Under the pieces are notes generated by a model that worked only from the letters and a program-made list of their open reading frames with translations, ran no database searches and was not told where the DNA came from. From Cohnella ginsengisoli (GTDB taxonomy: Bacteria > Bacillota > Bacilli > Paenibacillales > Paenibacillaceae), in contig NZ_JAPDHZ010000002.1 in assembly GCF_029525555.1 (NCBI RefSeq), positions 781,868 through 845,867 of the forward strand: a stretch of 64,000 bases of DNA. The letters are read 5' to 3'. How positions within the stretch are numbered: position 1 is the first letter of the stretch; every line of letters starts with the position of its first letter. Both the position numbers and the translations under genes were made by a program. Positions 48,075 to 57,499 of this stretch are shown here, one piece after another.

Positions 48075-49415
48075 TTAACCCGACGCCTGCAGCGGCGAAT
48101 GGCCTTCATACGCCTCGGGACGAATGATCGAGATGCGCGATACCCGAAGGTTGTCGATCTCGGTCACGACAAAGCGATAACCGGAGTCGAGCTCTATCGT
48201 CTGGTACTTGCGCGGCGGAATCTCGATCTGGGAGTACATCCATCCGCCGATCGTATCGTAGTCGTCCGACGGAATATCAAGGCCGAACTCCGCGTTGATC
48301 TCGTCGATCAGGACGAGGCCGCTAACCGAATAGGTGTATTCGTCCACCCGCTCCATCTCGGGACGCTCTTCGTCGAATTCATCCTGAATCTCGCCCACCA
48401 GCTCTTCCATAATGTCCTCAAGCGTGACGAGACCTGACGTACCGCCATATTCGTCGATAAGAATCGCGATCTGGGTTTTGCGCTTCTGCATCATCTTGAG
48501 GAGCGTGCTGATCGGCATGCTCTCCGGCACCGTCGTCATCGGACGGACCAGCTCGCGGATATCGTGCACGGCGTTGTCCGGCAGCTTAAGCAGGTCCTTG
48601 ATATGAATAAAACCGATAATATCGTCCTTGTCGTCGTCGCAAAGCGGATAGCGGGTATGCATCTCCTTGAGCGCGACAGACTTGTTCGCCTCGAACGGAT
48701 GGTTCGCGTACAAGCACACCATCTCCGTACGGGGAATCATGATCTCCCGTGCGTTCGTATCCGCAAAGTCGAAAATATTGTCCATCAGCGCGAGCTCGGT
48801 CTTGTCGATGAGGCCGCTCTCGTGACTTTCCTTCATGAGAATGCGAATCTCTTCTTCCGTATGCGCGGAAGAAGATTCCGATGCAGGCGCGATGCCGAAC
48901 AAGCGGAGCAGACCGCCCGCCATGCCGTTAAGCAGCCAAATGAACGGATTCATGACACGCGCGAAAAAAATGAGCGGTCCTGCGGCCCAAAGCGTAATTT
49001 TCTCCGCCTGGCGGATCGCCAGCGTCTTGGGCGCAAGCTCGCCGAGCACGATATGAAGCACGGTAATCAGCGTAAACGCGATGACGAAGGAGATCGGATG
49101 GATCCAGGATTCGGGCAGTCCTGCCGCACCGAATATCGGCTCGATCACGTCGGCGATCGCCGGTTCGCCGATCCAGCCGAGACCGAGGGAGGCCAAGGTG
49201 ATGCCGAGCTGGCACGCGGACAGATATGCGTCCAGATGTGAGGTCAGATGCGAAGCGAAGCGCGCGCGGGCGTTCCCCTCCTGCACGAGCGTATCGATGC
49301 GGGAGCCGCGGACCTTGACCATCGCGAACTCGGCCGCGACGAAAAAGCCGTTCAGAAACACCAAAACGAGGATTAAGATTAAATTCACCGCAACCGGAAA
49401 AGGGTCACCTTCCAA
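48075..49415 (-). CDS. CNNM/CBS-domain membrane protein (hemolysin family, CorC-like)
   Basis: A 446-residue protein: DUF21/CNNM membrane domain with three to four helices (about 10-190; LILVLVFLNGFFVAAEFAMVKVRGSRI, AYLSACQLGITLASLGLGWIGEPA, VLGELAPKTLAIRQAE), a tandem CBS pair (about 215-335; AREIMIPRTEMVCL, MPISTLLKMMQKRKTQIAILIDEYGG) and a C-terminal CorC_HlyC domain (about 350-435). Such proteins are magnesium or cobalt efflux/homeostasis factors. The start is TTG; AAAGGAGG lies about 37 bases upstream and in no frame that reaches it, but AGGG five bases before TTG can serve. A 10-base palindrome AGGTGCACCT (49443-49452) overlaps that far site. Confidence 0.86.
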   Translation of the reverse strand: MEGDPFPVAVNLILILVLVFLNGFFVAAEFAMVKVRGSRIDTLVQEGNARARFASHLTSHLDAYLSACQLGITLASLGLGWIGEPAIADVIEPIFGAAGLPESWIHPISFVIAFTLITVLHIVLGELAPKTLAIRQAEKITLWAAGPLIFFARVMNPFIWLLNGMAGGLLRLFGIAPASESSSAHTEEEIRILMKESHESGLIDKTELALMDNIFDFADTNAREIMIPRTEMVCLYANHPFEANKSVALKEMHTRYPLCDDDKDDIIGFIHIKDLLKLPDNAVHDIRELVRPMTTVPESMPISTLLKMMQKRKTQIAILIDEYGGTSGLVTLEDIMEELVGEIQDEFDEERPEMERVDEYTYSVSGLVLIDEINAEFGLDIPSDDYDTIGGWMYSQIEIPPRKYQTIELDSGYRFVVTEIDNLRVSRISIIRPEAYEGHSPLQASG

Positions 49416-49442
49416 ATTGTCCCTGCCCCCCTGACGGAGAAC

Positions 49443-49452
49443 AGGTGCACCT
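49443..49452. repeat. Palindrome AGGTGCACCT at an apparent ribosome site
   Basis: A perfect 10-base inverted repeat overlapping AAAGGAGG in the leader of the CNNM/CBS gene. The remaining 250 bases up to rarA show no gene; TAGAAT on the minus strand near 49510 might be a -10. Confidence 0.5.
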
Positions 49453-49700
49453 CCTTTAAATTCAAAAAACGAAAAACAACGGCTTAACGTTCGGATTAAT
49501 ATTCTAAGCTTAGTCGATGTTCGGTCGCCGCGTCAAACGCAGCTTCGGGCCGAAAACGGGAGAAGAAGCGGTCCGTCCGGCCTTGAATCCGCTCCTATGC
49601 GGCATGAATGCCCCTTAAAGGCCTCATATCCCGAATCCCGGCCGTTTGGAAGCGGTTCAGGCTTGTCGGCTTGTCCGAATTGGCGCGACGGCAATCGATT

Positions 49701-51017
49701 TTAGGTACGCTCCGCCTTCTTTCTGCGCATTTGGTTCGTACGGATCCGCTCCTCCATCCCCTGCTCGGTCGCTTCGTAAAACGTTTTGTTTTTCAGCTTA
49801 TCGGGCAAATATTGCTGCTCCACGTAGTGGCCCGGAAAATCGTGCGGATACTTGTAGCCGACGTGCCCGAGCTTCTTGGCCCCGCCGTAATGGCCGTCGC
49901 GCAGATGCATCGGCACCTCGGCCGACTTGGTCTGCTCGAACGAGGCTTCGATCTTGCCGATCGTCACCGCGATCGCATTGGACTTCGGGCTCTCGACCGC
50001 GAACAGGATCGCTTGGGCGACGATGTACTTCGATTCGGGCCAGCCGATCCGGTGATACGCCTCCATCGCGCTGACCGCCTGCACCATCGCCTGCGGGTTG
50101 GCCAGCCCAATATCCTCGCTGCACGCGACAGTCAGTCGACGCAGAAACGTCATCGGATCCATGCCGAGCCGCTCGACCGCGTACAAAAACCAATAAAGCG
50201 CAGCGTCGCTGGACCCGCGCACGCTCTTGTGAAAAGCCGAGAGCACGTCGTACTGCGTCGATTCGTCCGCCTGGATCGTCGGCTGGCGAATCGACTCCTC
50301 CGCCACCTCGAGCGTCACGCGGACGGAGCCGTCAGGCTCGGAGGGCGTCGTAACAGCCGCCAGCTCGAGCGCCGTCAGCGCGCGCCGGATATCGCCGTTC
50401 GCCATCGACGCGATATGATCCAACGCCTCCTCGTCGACGTGAAGCTTCATAAATCCGAGTCCTTTGACCGGATCGGCGATCGCCCGCCGCATGGCCTCCA
50501 GCGAGTGCGCCTTCGTCAGCGCCTCCAGCCGGAACAATGTCGAACGGGATAACAAGGCGCCGTTGACCGAATGATACGGATTTTCCGTGGTCGCCCCGAT
50601 GAACACGATGATGCCTTTCTCGACGGCGGGCAGCAGGGCATCCTGCCGCGCGCTGTTGAATCGATGCACCTCGTCCAAGAACAGGATTGTCTTTCGGCCG
50701 TACATGCTCTTGTTGCGCTCCGCCTGTTCGATGACCTCTCGCACGTCCTTGACGGAAGCATCCACCGCGTTGAGCCGGACGAAGTCGCCTTCCGTGCGCT
50801 TCGAGATGATATGCGCGAGCGTCGTCTTCCCCGACCCCGGCGGACCGAACAGCAAAATCGACGCGACCGCGTCTCCTTCGATCGCTCTGCGCAGCAGCTT
50901 GCCCGGTCCCACGATATGTTCCTGTCCGATATATTCGTCGAGCGACTCCGGCCGCATCCGGTCGGCCAACAGCCTTGCGGTCGGTCGCTTTTCCTCTCCG
51001 TAGCTGAACAAATCCAT
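49701..51017 (-). CDS. rarA: Replication-associated recombination protein A (AAA ATPase)
   Basis: A 438-residue AAA+ ATPase of the RarA/MgsA family, related to the clamp loader and RuvB, acting at stalled forks. Walker A LFGPPGSGKTTLA (about residues 47-59), Walker B ILFLDEVHRFN, sensor 1 GATTENP, sensor 2 NGDIRRALTALE, then the C-terminal helical domain (HYGGAKKLGHVGYKYPHDFPGHYVEQQYLPD is typical). Start at 51017 follows AAAGGCGGG. The position beside tcdA/aspS/hisS reproduces the Bacillus order, with cotH and a coat gene inserted between. Confidence 0.95.
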   Translation of the reverse strand: MDLFSYGEEKRPTARLLADRMRPESLDEYIGQEHIVGPGKLLRRAIEGDAVASILLFGPPGSGKTTLAHIISKRTEGDFVRLNAVDASVKDVREVIEQAERNKSMYGRKTILFLDEVHRFNSARQDALLPAVEKGIIVFIGATTENPYHSVNGALLSRSTLFRLEALTKAHSLEAMRRAIADPVKGLGFMKLHVDEEALDHIASMANGDIRRALTALELAAVTTPSEPDGSVRVTLEVAEESIRQPTIQADESTQYDVLSAFHKSVRGSSDAALYWFLYAVERLGMDPMTFLRRLTVACSEDIGLANPQAMVQAVSAMEAYHRIGWPESKYIVAQAILFAVESPKSNAIAVTIGKIEASFEQTKSAEVPMHLRDGHYGGAKKLGHVGYKYPHDFPGHYVEQQYLPDKLKNKTFYEATEQGMEERIRTNQMRRKKAERT

Positions 51018-51118
51018 CGTATTCCCGCCTTTCACCGTCCCTTTATTTTACCAGACGGGAGGCGTTACCGGAAGCGCCAGGGGAACTGGCGTTCTTGCAT
51101 CCGCAATGAACGAACGAG

Positions 51119-52162
51119 CTACAGAAGCTTCATATCTCGGAGCAGCACGGCGCGCCTGTCGCGAATGTACTGCCGGATCGTCTTCAACTCGTCGAAAAAT
51201 CCCGCATAAGCGCCGCGCGCAACCCGCTCCGCGCGAATGTACGGAGCGATCTCCCGATGCAGCTTTTCGGCGCGAGGCATGATCGAACGCTCCGTGAAGA
51301 CGGTCCCGAGCAAGGTCCGAAGCAAATTTTTATAACGCTTCTTAAAAGGCTTATGGACCAGCAGTTTTCGCGTCAGCGAATTGTAGCCGCCGATCTCCAC
51401 CAGGTCGGCGCCTACGGATTTGCCGAAGCAATTGCGTCCCCAGGTCCCTTCGTAATCCCACGGCGCCATCGACCAACGGCCTGTCGCCCGGTTCCTGTAG
51501 ATCGCGTAATTCTGGTCGAAGCCGTCGTAATTGCCCGTGAGGACGGCGCCGCTCAGCCAGCGCAAATAATTGTCGATATCGAGTCGGGCCGCCAGATAGG
51601 CCGCCGTCTCCGCAAGCGGTCTCCGCCGGTGAAGGCCGGCGATAAATCCGCGCAGCCGTTCCCGCTCGCCGCGTCCGCCGAAGCGGTACTCGTAGCCGTC
51701 CAGCAGAGACGCTCGCGGAGACGCCCTGAAGTCCGCACGGTCGTTGACCGCATAGAACAGGCTCGAAGCGCGCAGTCCCCTTTTCCGGAAAAAATCGGCG
51801 TCCACCGACTCGATCTCCAAATACACCCCGAGCGGCGCGCCGTTGAGCGCTAGGAGCACGTGGCGGGCCGAAGGGCTGGGCAATCCGATGCGATCCAAAA
51901 ACCAAAAGGACAACGCGTTGCGGATCATCGACGGATCGTCTAACTCGGCATTGTAGTGGCGCGTCCCTTCGGACGAGACGACCTCGAACGAACGCTTCGG
52001 ATACGCGCGCGTATGTCCTCCCCTGTATCGGACGCTGACGGTCGCGGCGCCTGCGCGCCAGCCTTCCATCGCGGCGGGAACGAAGCGTCCGTTCCACAGG
52101 TTGTTCTCCATCTCGGCCAAATGACGGTCCGAGACGCGCAGCATTCTGACGGGTAAGGGCAC
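51119..52162 (-). CDS. cotH: CotH-family spore coat protein kinase
   Basis: Atypical protein kinase that phosphorylates spore coat proteins (in Bacillus, CotB and CotG). About 347 residues. Typical elements: VRYRGGHTRAYPKRSFEVV (the Y-P-K lysine), ALNGAPLGVYLEIESVD, YLRWLSGAVLTGNYDGFDQNYAIYR (catalytic loop, N-x-D-G-x-D-x-N) and RWSMAPWDYEGTWGRN (metal Asp in PWDYE). A GTG at 52162 with GGAG nine bases upstream is the likely start, since the longer frame would begin inside the terminator of the next gene. It lies downstream of a His/Ser-rich coat-like gene on the same strand, a likely substrate. Confidence 0.85.
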   Translation of the reverse strand: MPLPVRMLRVSDRHLAEMENNLWNGRFVPAAMEGWRAGAATVSVRYRGGHTRAYPKRSFEVVSSEGTRHYNAELDDPSMIRNALSFWFLDRIGLPSPSARHVLLALNGAPLGVYLEIESVDADFFRKRGLRASSLFYAVNDRADFRASPRASLLDGYEYRFGGRGERERLRGFIAGLHRRRPLAETAAYLAARLDIDNYLRWLSGAVLTGNYDGFDQNYAIYRNRATGRWSMAPWDYEGTWGRNCFGKSVGADLVEIGGYNSLTRKLLVHKPFKKRYKNLLRTLLGTVFTERSIMPRAEKLHREIAPYIRAERVARGAYAGFFDELKTIRQYIRDRRAVLLRDMKLL

Positions 52163-52274
52163 GAGCCTCGCCTCCGCTCCGGGCCGCTCGCCCTGTTGAA
52201 TTATGGATAGCCTATTCGGGCGGCGGGCGAACGTGACGGTTCGCCATTGGGTTGCGCATTTTCTGACGAAAAGG

Positions 52275-52298
52275 AAAACCGCCATCGAAAGATGGCGG
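52275..52298 (-). terminator. Terminator of the coat-like gene
   Basis: CCGCCATC pairs with GATGGCGG around a 4-base loop, followed on the minus strand by TTTTCCTTTT, 37 bases after the coat-like stop. Confidence 0.85.
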
Positions 52299-52334
52299 CT
52301 TGCGGCAGCTCCGAGACGATCACGCTAAAATGCG

Positions 52335-52788
52335 TTAACGGTTTTTATGGCCGCGTTTCGCGGAAGCCGTTCTTGCGGAGCGGTGCGAATGCGAGCCCGA
52401 ATACGAGCGATGCGCTCCGTCAGGGCCGGATCCGGGTCCGCCGAGGCCCCCGAGCGAACCAAGCCCGGATTCCGCTCCCCCAGCCGAGGTCGCCTTCAAG
52501 GCCGCCTAGACCGCCTAGACCGCCAAGGCTCCCAATGCCGCCAAGGCCGCCCCCGATCGGATCGATCGGCTCGGGACGGACAGGTGCCGCGCCAGAGCCG
52601 GAATGATGATGGCTCCGGTGGCTTCGGTGGCTTCCGTGGCTGTGGTGGCTGTGGTGGTCATCGCGATGCTTGCGGTGCGGCTTGCAGCCGCACTTTTTAG
52701 GGTGCTTGCGATGCTTTTTGGGATGCGGCTTGCTGCTGCCGGATGCGAGCAGTACGCTTTTGCCGCTTGCGGACGATTGCTTGCTCAT
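52335..52788 (-). CDS. His/Ser/Gly-rich spore coat-like protein, +1 shift
   Basis: Low-complexity protein of about 150 residues: a Ser/Lys start (MSKQSSASGKSVLLASGSSKP), a Lys/His/Cys block (HPKKHRKHPKKCGCKPHRKH), a His-Ser repeat block (HHSHHSHGSHRSHRSHHHSGS, so S-H dipeptides repeated), a Pro/Gly linker, GLGG repeats and a C-terminal basic tail with GSHSHRSARTASAKRGHKN. The G5 run at 52477-52481 breaks the frame; removing one G carries it to TAA at 52335. RBS GGAGGT. Position upstream of cotH and composition resemble CotG-type coat proteins that CotH phosphorylates; the match to CotG itself is not shown. Confidence 0.7.
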
Positions 52789-52819
52789 GACTCTACACCT
52801 CCATACGACAAGGATGATC

Positions 52820-52845
52820 CAGTGTATGAAGGACAACTGCGGAGT
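52820..52845 (-). promoter_or_regulatory. Candidate sigma-K-type promoter of the coat-like gene
   Basis: Minus-strand CATACACTG (52820-52828) fits CATANNNTA with one mismatch, and AC lies 15 bases upstream (consensus spacing 16-17). The leader to ATG is about 30 bases. Weak, but consistent with mother-cell expression of a coat gene. Confidence 0.3.
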
Positions 52846-53007
52846 GACAGGGACAATGGCACAATTTGGGCGCGAGCCGGAAAATTGGGTCTGCCGTGTC
52901 GCAAATTCCCGCCGAAAAGCGCAAAAGCCTTCTGCGGAAGCGCCAATCAGCGGCATCCGGAGAAGACTTTTGGCTTATACGCGCAGGGGTTACTGGCATA
53001 CGTGCGT

Positions 53008-53766
53008 TTACTCTTTTTTTCGACCGGCCTCTACCAGCTCGCGGAAGACGACGCTCACCATGATGAGCCCCGCGACCGGCGGCACGAAGGCGTTGCTGGA
53101 AGGCGGCTGCTGCGCTTTGCGGATCTCCTTCGGCGCCGTGTCCGGCACGATGCGCTGGGTCACGTCTTCGCGCGGCTTGATCGGATCCTCCGTGGAGAAG
53201 ACGACCTTGACGCCTTTCTTAATGCCCTCTTTGCGCAGCTTGGTCCGTATGACGCGGGCAATCGGATCGACCGAAGTCTTGGAGATGTCCGCGACCTGAA
53301 ACCGGCTCGGATCCGTCTTGTTCGCCGCGCCCATGCTCGAGATGACCGGAATGCGGCGCTCGAGGCATTGCTTGATCAGATGAATCTTGTAAGAGATCGT
53401 ATCGGAAGCGTCGACCACGTAGTCGAGCGGAAACTTGAACAGCTCCTCGTACGTCTCCTCCGTGTAAAACATCTTCAGCGCGATCGCATCGCATTCCGGG
53501 TTGATCAGCTTGATGCGGTCGCGCATCAGTTCGGCCTTCGGCTGGCCGACGGTCGTCGTGAGCGCGTGGATCTGCCGGTTGACGTTGGTGATGTCCACGA
53601 CGTCCTTGTCGATCAGGATGATGCGCCCGATGCCCGACCGGGCGAGCGCCTCGGCGGCGATGCCGCCGACGCCTCCGATCCCGAGCACGGCTACCGTGCT
53701 CCCCTTAAGCGTCTCGAGTCCCTCGGGTCCGATGGCTAGCTCCGTGCGCGAGAACTGGTGCAGCAT
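53008..53766 (-). CDS. tcdA: tRNA threonylcarbamoyladenosine dehydratase
   Basis: E1-like (ThiF/MoeB family) enzyme that cyclises t6A37 of tRNA to ct6A with ATP. A 252-residue protein: LGIGGVGGIAAEALARSGIG nucleotide loop (about 28-47), IDKDVVDITNVNRQIHA (Asp and Arg of adenylation), VDASDTISYKIHLIKQC with the Cys and SSMGAANKTDPSRFQVADI. Same order as B. subtilis hisS-aspS-yrvM. The aspS stop is 33 bases upstream, so it is in the hisS-aspS operon and under its T-box. RBS GGGAGGAG. Confidence 0.93.
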   Translation of the reverse strand: MLHQFSRTELAIGPEGLETLKGSTVAVLGIGGVGGIAAEALARSGIGRIILIDKDVVDITNVNRQIHALTTTVGQPKAELMRDRIKLINPECDAIALKMFYTEETYEELFKFPLDYVVDASDTISYKIHLIKQCLERRIPVISSMGAANKTDPSRFQVADISKTSVDPIARVIRTKLRKEGIKKGVKVVFSTEDPIKPREDVTQRIVPDTAPKEIRKAQQPPSSNAFVPPVAGLIMVSVVFRELVEAGRKKE

Positions 53767-53798
53767 AGGATCGCTCCTCCCTTAACCTTAAGATCCGG

Positions 53799-55652
53799 TT
53801 ATTCCTTGGCGGCAGCCGGCTCTTCGCCGCCGGCTTCGGACTCGGACTGCTCGGCCGGCGCGGCTGCCTTCGCTTGGGCGGCGAGGGCTTTGGCCGAAAG
53901 GCGAATGTGCAGGTCCTCGAGCTGCTTGTGCTCGACGCCCGAAGGCGCGTCCGTCAGCAGATCCGTCGCGCTCGCCGTCTTCGGGAAGGCGATCGTCTCG
54001 CGCAGGTTCGTGCGGCCGGTCAGCAGCATGATCAGGCGGTCGAGGCCGAACGCGATGCCGCCGTGCGGCGGCGTGCCGTAGTCGAACGCGTCGAGGAAGA
54101 AGCCGAAGCGTTCCTTCGCTTCTTCGAGCGTGAAGCCAAGCGCCGAGAACATCTTCTCTTGCACTTCGCGGCGGTAAATCCGCATCGAGCCGCCGCCGAC
54201 TTCATAGCCGTTAAGAACGATATCGTACGCCTGCGCGCGGATCGCGCCCGGATCGGTATCGAACAACGCGACGTCCTCGTCGCGCGGACGGGTGAACGGA
54301 TGATGCTCGGCGACGAAGCGCTTGCCCTCTTCGTCCCAGCCGAGAAGCGGAAAGTCGACGACCCACAGGAACTTGAACTTCTTGTTGTCGATCAGGCCGA
54401 GATCGCGGCCGACCTTCAGGCGCAGGTTGCCCATGACGTCGGCGGCCGTCTTCAGCTTGTCGGCGGAGAAGCAGAGCAGGTCGCCGTCTTCGACGCCCAG
54501 ACGCTCGGTCAGCGCGGCTATTTCTTCAGGCTTGAAGAACTTGACGATCGGCCCCTTCCATTCGCCGTCCTTGACCGTGATCCAGGCGATGCCCTTGCCG
54601 CCGTAGCGGGCGGCGAACGGCTGCAGGTCGTCGAGCTCCTTGCGGCTCCAGCTCGCGCAGCCCTTGGCGTTAAGCGCCTTGACCACGCCGCCGCCGGCAG
54701 CGACCGAAGCGAATACTTTGACTTCGCTCGTCTTGACGATATCGGTGACGTCCTCGATCTCGAGCCCGAAGCGCAGGTCCGGCTTGTCCGAGCCGTACTT
54801 GTGGATGGCGTCCTGATAGGTGAGACGCTGGAAAGGCGTCTCGATCTCGGCGCCGATCGTCTCGCGGAACAGGCGCGCCATCAGCTCTTCCATCATGCCG
54901 AGCAGTTGGTCCTGGGACAGGAACGACGTCTCGATGTCGACCTGCGTGAACTCCGGCTGGCGGTCTGCGCGAAGATCTTCGTCGCGGAAGCAGCGGGCGA
55001 CCTGGTAGTAGCGTTCGATGCCGCCGATCATGAGCAGCTGCTTGAACAGCTGCGGCGACTGCGGCAGGGCGAAAAATTCGCCCGGATGCACGCGGCTCGG
55101 CACGAGATAGTCGCGCGCGCCTTCCGGCGTGCTCAGCGTCAGGATCGGCGTCTCGACATCGAGGAAGCCGTTCTCGTCGAGGAAGTCGCGGAATACCTTG
55201 GTCGCCTTGGAGCGCAGGTACAGCGTACGCTGCATCTCCGGACGGCGCAGGTCGAGGTAGCGATACTTCAGTCGCAGCGACTCGTCAACCTCGACGCCGT
55301 CCTCGATCGGGAACGGCGGCGTCTTGGCGCTGTTCATGATCTCGACTTCGGTCACTTGCACTTCGATCTCGCCGGTCGCGAGGTTCGCGTTCACCGTCTC
55401 GGGATCGCGTTCGACGACTTTGCCTTTCACCGCGAGCACGTATTCGTTGCGCGCGCGTCCGCCGAGCTCGAGCGCGTCGCCGGAAAATTCGGGATTGAAT
55501 ACGATCTGCACGATCCCGCTGCGGTCGCGGAGGTCGATGAACAGAATGCCCCCGAAGTCGCGCCAGCCTTGTACCCACCCGTTCAGTACGACGGACTGTC
55601 CCACGTGTTCTTTCGTCAGCTTGCCTGCGTCAAATGTTTTAAGCATCGTCAT
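53799..55652 (-). CDS. aspS: Aspartyl-tRNA synthetase
   Basis: Class IIb synthetase attaching Asp to its tRNA. 617 residues: OB-fold anticodon-binding domain (about 20-105, [25 protein letters not shown]), catalytic domain with motif 1 ([19 protein letters not shown]), the flipping loop and motif 2 ([20 protein letters not shown]), the bacterial insertion domain (about 285-420) and motif 3 ([16 protein letters not shown]). The last ~25 residues form an Ala/Glu-rich tail ([21 protein letters not shown]) beyond the usual end. ATG at 55652 overlaps the hisS stop as ATGA and has GAGGGG upstream; the open frame before it is chance. Confidence 0.95.
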   Translation of the reverse strand: MTMLKTFDAGKLTKEHVGQSVVLNGWVQGWRDFGGILFIDLRDRSGIVQIVFNPEFSGDALELGGRARNEYVLAVKGKVVERDPETVNANLATGEIEVQVTEVEIMNSAKTPPFPIEDGVEVDESLRLKYRYLDLRRPEMQRTLYLRSKATKVFRDFLDENGFLDVETPILTLSTPEGARDYLVPSRVHPGEFFALPQSPQLFKQLLMIGGIERYYQVARCFRDEDLRADRQPEFTQVDIETSFLSQDQLLGMMEELMARLFRETIGAEIETPFQRLTYQDAIHKYGSDKPDLRFGLEIEDVTDIVKTSEVKVFASVAAGGGVVKALNAKGCASWSRKELDDLQPFAARYGGKGIAWITVKDGEWKGPIVKFFKPEEIAALTERLGVEDGDLLCFSADKLKTAADVMGNLRLKVGRDLGLIDNKKFKFLWVVDFPLLGWDEEGKRFVAEHHPFTRPRDEDVALFDTDPGAIRAQAYDIVLNGYEVGGGSMRIYRREVQEKMFSALGFTLEEAKERFGFFLDAFDYGTPPHGGIAFGLDRLIMLLTGRTNLRETIAFPKTASATDLLTDAPSGVEHKQLEDLHIRLSAKALAAQAKAAAPAEQSESEAGGEEPAAAKE

Positions 55653-56930
55653 TGCGCTAACCCCTCTTCGTCTTGTTGGTTCCATTCGCGTACCGCTTCG
55701 GCCAGATTGGCGAGCGGCACTTGCCGCTGCTCCTGCGTTCTTAGGTTTTTCAGCCCGACCTCGCCGCGCTCGAGCTCGTCGTCGCCGATGACGGCCGCAT
55801 ATCGCGCGCCGATGCGGTCGGCCGCCTTGAACAGCGTCTTCGTCTTGCGACCCTGGTAGTCCTTGTCGACCGACAGGCCGGCTTCGCGCAGCCGGTAGAG
55901 CAGGCCAGGCGTCTCCCGCTCCGCGCGCTCGCCGAGCGCGATCACGAACACGTCGACGGCCGGCCCGAAGTCCGGCTTCGCGTTCTGGCTCTCGAGCAGC
56001 ATGACGGTGCGCTCGAGTCCGAGGCCAAGGCCGACGCCCGGACGGTCTTCGCCGCCGATCTGCGAGACGAGGCCGTTGTAGCGCCCGCCGCCCCCGATCG
56101 TGTCGATCGCGCCGATGCCCTGCGCCTTGTACTCGAACGCCGTGTGCGTGTAGTAGTCCAGCCCGCGCACGAGCCGCGGATTGACGCGATACGGGACGCC
56201 CATATCGTCCAGGTACCGCCGCACGAGCGCGAAGTGCGCGCTGCAAGCCTCGTCAAGGCTGTCAAGGATCGATGGCGCGCCTTCGAACTTGTCCTGGTCC
56301 ACCTTGCAGTCGAGCACGCGCAGGGGGGTTGCGCTCCATGCGCGACTGGCAGTCCTTGCACAGCGTGTCCTTGATCGGACGGAGGAAGCCGAGCAGCGTC
56401 TCCCGGTACGCCGCGCGCACCTCGGGCGTGCCGACGGAATTGATGTCGACCGTCACGCCGGTCAGGCCCACTTCCTTATAAAAGGAATAGCCGAGCGCCA
56501 CGACCTCGGCGTCGAGCGCCGGATCCTCGGATCCGATCGCCTCCACCCCGAACTGGTGGAACTGACGGTAGCGGCCTGCTTGCGCACGCTCGTACCGGAA
56601 CATCGGTCCGATGTAGTACAGCTTGGACAGCTCGGGCTCTCCGTACAGCTTGTTTTCGACATAGGCGCGGACGACGCCCGCGGTGCCTTCCGGACGCAGC
56701 GTCATGCTGCGGTCGCCCTTGTCGACGAACGTATACATTTCCTTCTCGACGATGTCCGTCGTCTCGCCCACGCCGCGCTGGAACAGCTCGGTCGCCTCGA
56801 ATACGGGCGTGCGGATCTCCCTGAACCTGTACTTTCTGGCGACTTCCCTCGCGGTCCGCTCGACGTATTGCCACAGCTCGGACGCGCCCGGCAGGAAGTC
56901 CTGCGTGCCCGGCGGCTTTTGGAATGCCAT
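55649..56930 (-). CDS. hisS: Histidyl-tRNA synthetase, +1 shift
   Basis: Class IIa synthetase, restored length about 426 residues (typical 420-430). Start [15 protein letters not shown] is canonical. Motif 1 [17 protein letters not shown], motif 2 [14 protein letters not shown] and [24 protein letters not shown], histidine motifs [15 protein letters not shown] and [10 protein letters not shown], then the C-terminal anticodon domain (DVFVIALG...[35 protein letters not shown]). The G6 run at 56323-56328 breaks the frame after CQSRMERN; removing one base restores [14 protein letters not shown]. An intact HisRS is essential, so the shift must be an error in the sequence. Confidence 0.95.
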
Positions 56931-56956
56931 TGCTGCACCACCCTCTCGAATTCGTC

Positions 56957-57313
56957 AAAAAAAGCTCTCGTCCCGGACGGCGCATCGCTGCGCCATCCGG
57001 GACGAGAGCTCCTATATGCTCCCGCGGTACCACCCGTCGTTCGAACGCGCTCTTCCGCAAGGGACGCGGAAGCGATCGCGATCGCTCTCAAACCGGTTAA
57101 CGCCCGGCGTACGCCTGCTCGCTACTGATCGCGGAATACCGGCGTTCGCGCTTCGGCGCGCGTCGCCTCACTTCCGCCCGTTCGCGGGAGGTTCTCGGAG
57201 ATGTCGTTCGTCCGGTCATCGGCGGATCGCTCGCAGCCTGAAGGCGATCCTCTCTGGAGAAGTGGGTCCGGAGTACTTGTTCCCGTCATTGAATCCATGG
57301 CTTGATACAATTG
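56957..57313 (-). promoter_or_regulatory. T-box riboswitch of hisS-aspS
   Basis: About 350-base leader of the operon. The T-box motif GGGTGGTACCGCGG (57022-57037) and the terminator (perfect AGCTCTCGTCCCGGA stem, 56963-57010, with T7) are unmistakable. Stem I features are visible: AGTA at 57274-57277, CCAGAGAG, an apical GCTG loop on a GGATCGC/GCGATCC stem, and TCCGG/CCGGA stem closing the specifier loop. On the 3' side of that loop the order is GAAC-GAC-AUC, so the specifier would be GAC (Asp); shifted by two it reads CAU (His). Uncharged tRNA would stabilise the antiterminator. Confidence 0.9.
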
Positions 57314-57319
57314 AGTTTC

Positions 57320-57349
57320 ATTTTACCCTCCGTCCGGCCGGCATGTCAA
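57320..57349 (-). promoter_or_regulatory. Promoter of the T-box hisS operon
   Basis: TTGACA (57344-57349), 18-base spacer, TAAAAT (57320-57325) on the minus strand. The transcript would begin near 57313, the T-box start. Confidence 0.75.
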
Positions 57350-57403
57350 GAAATGGCCTCAATTCGGAAAGATTATGAGCGCCATGAATCAATAACGATT
57401 CTC

Positions 57404-57417
57404 ATTCTCATGAGAAT
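57404..57417. promoter_or_regulatory. Fur-like operator before the ferredoxin reductase
   Basis: ATTCTCATGAGAAT is a perfect 14-base palindrome; with the preceding GATTCTCATTCTCA it forms overlapping Fur-type hexamers. It lies about 83 bases upstream of the start codon. B. subtilis ycgT, a homologue, is Fur-regulated. Confidence 0.6.
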
Positions 57418-57499
57418 ATGGTACGATAAAGGAAAAGAGTCCTGCGGACTGCCTGCAGCCCGGCTCAATACGCGACCATAAAGGAGCGATCGATCGCTT

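Noticed and set aside
53799..56246. AspS with a 200-residue N-terminal extension
   Set aside because: The extension is the wrong frame of hisS; AspS begins at 55652 with a ribosome site and the canonical start.
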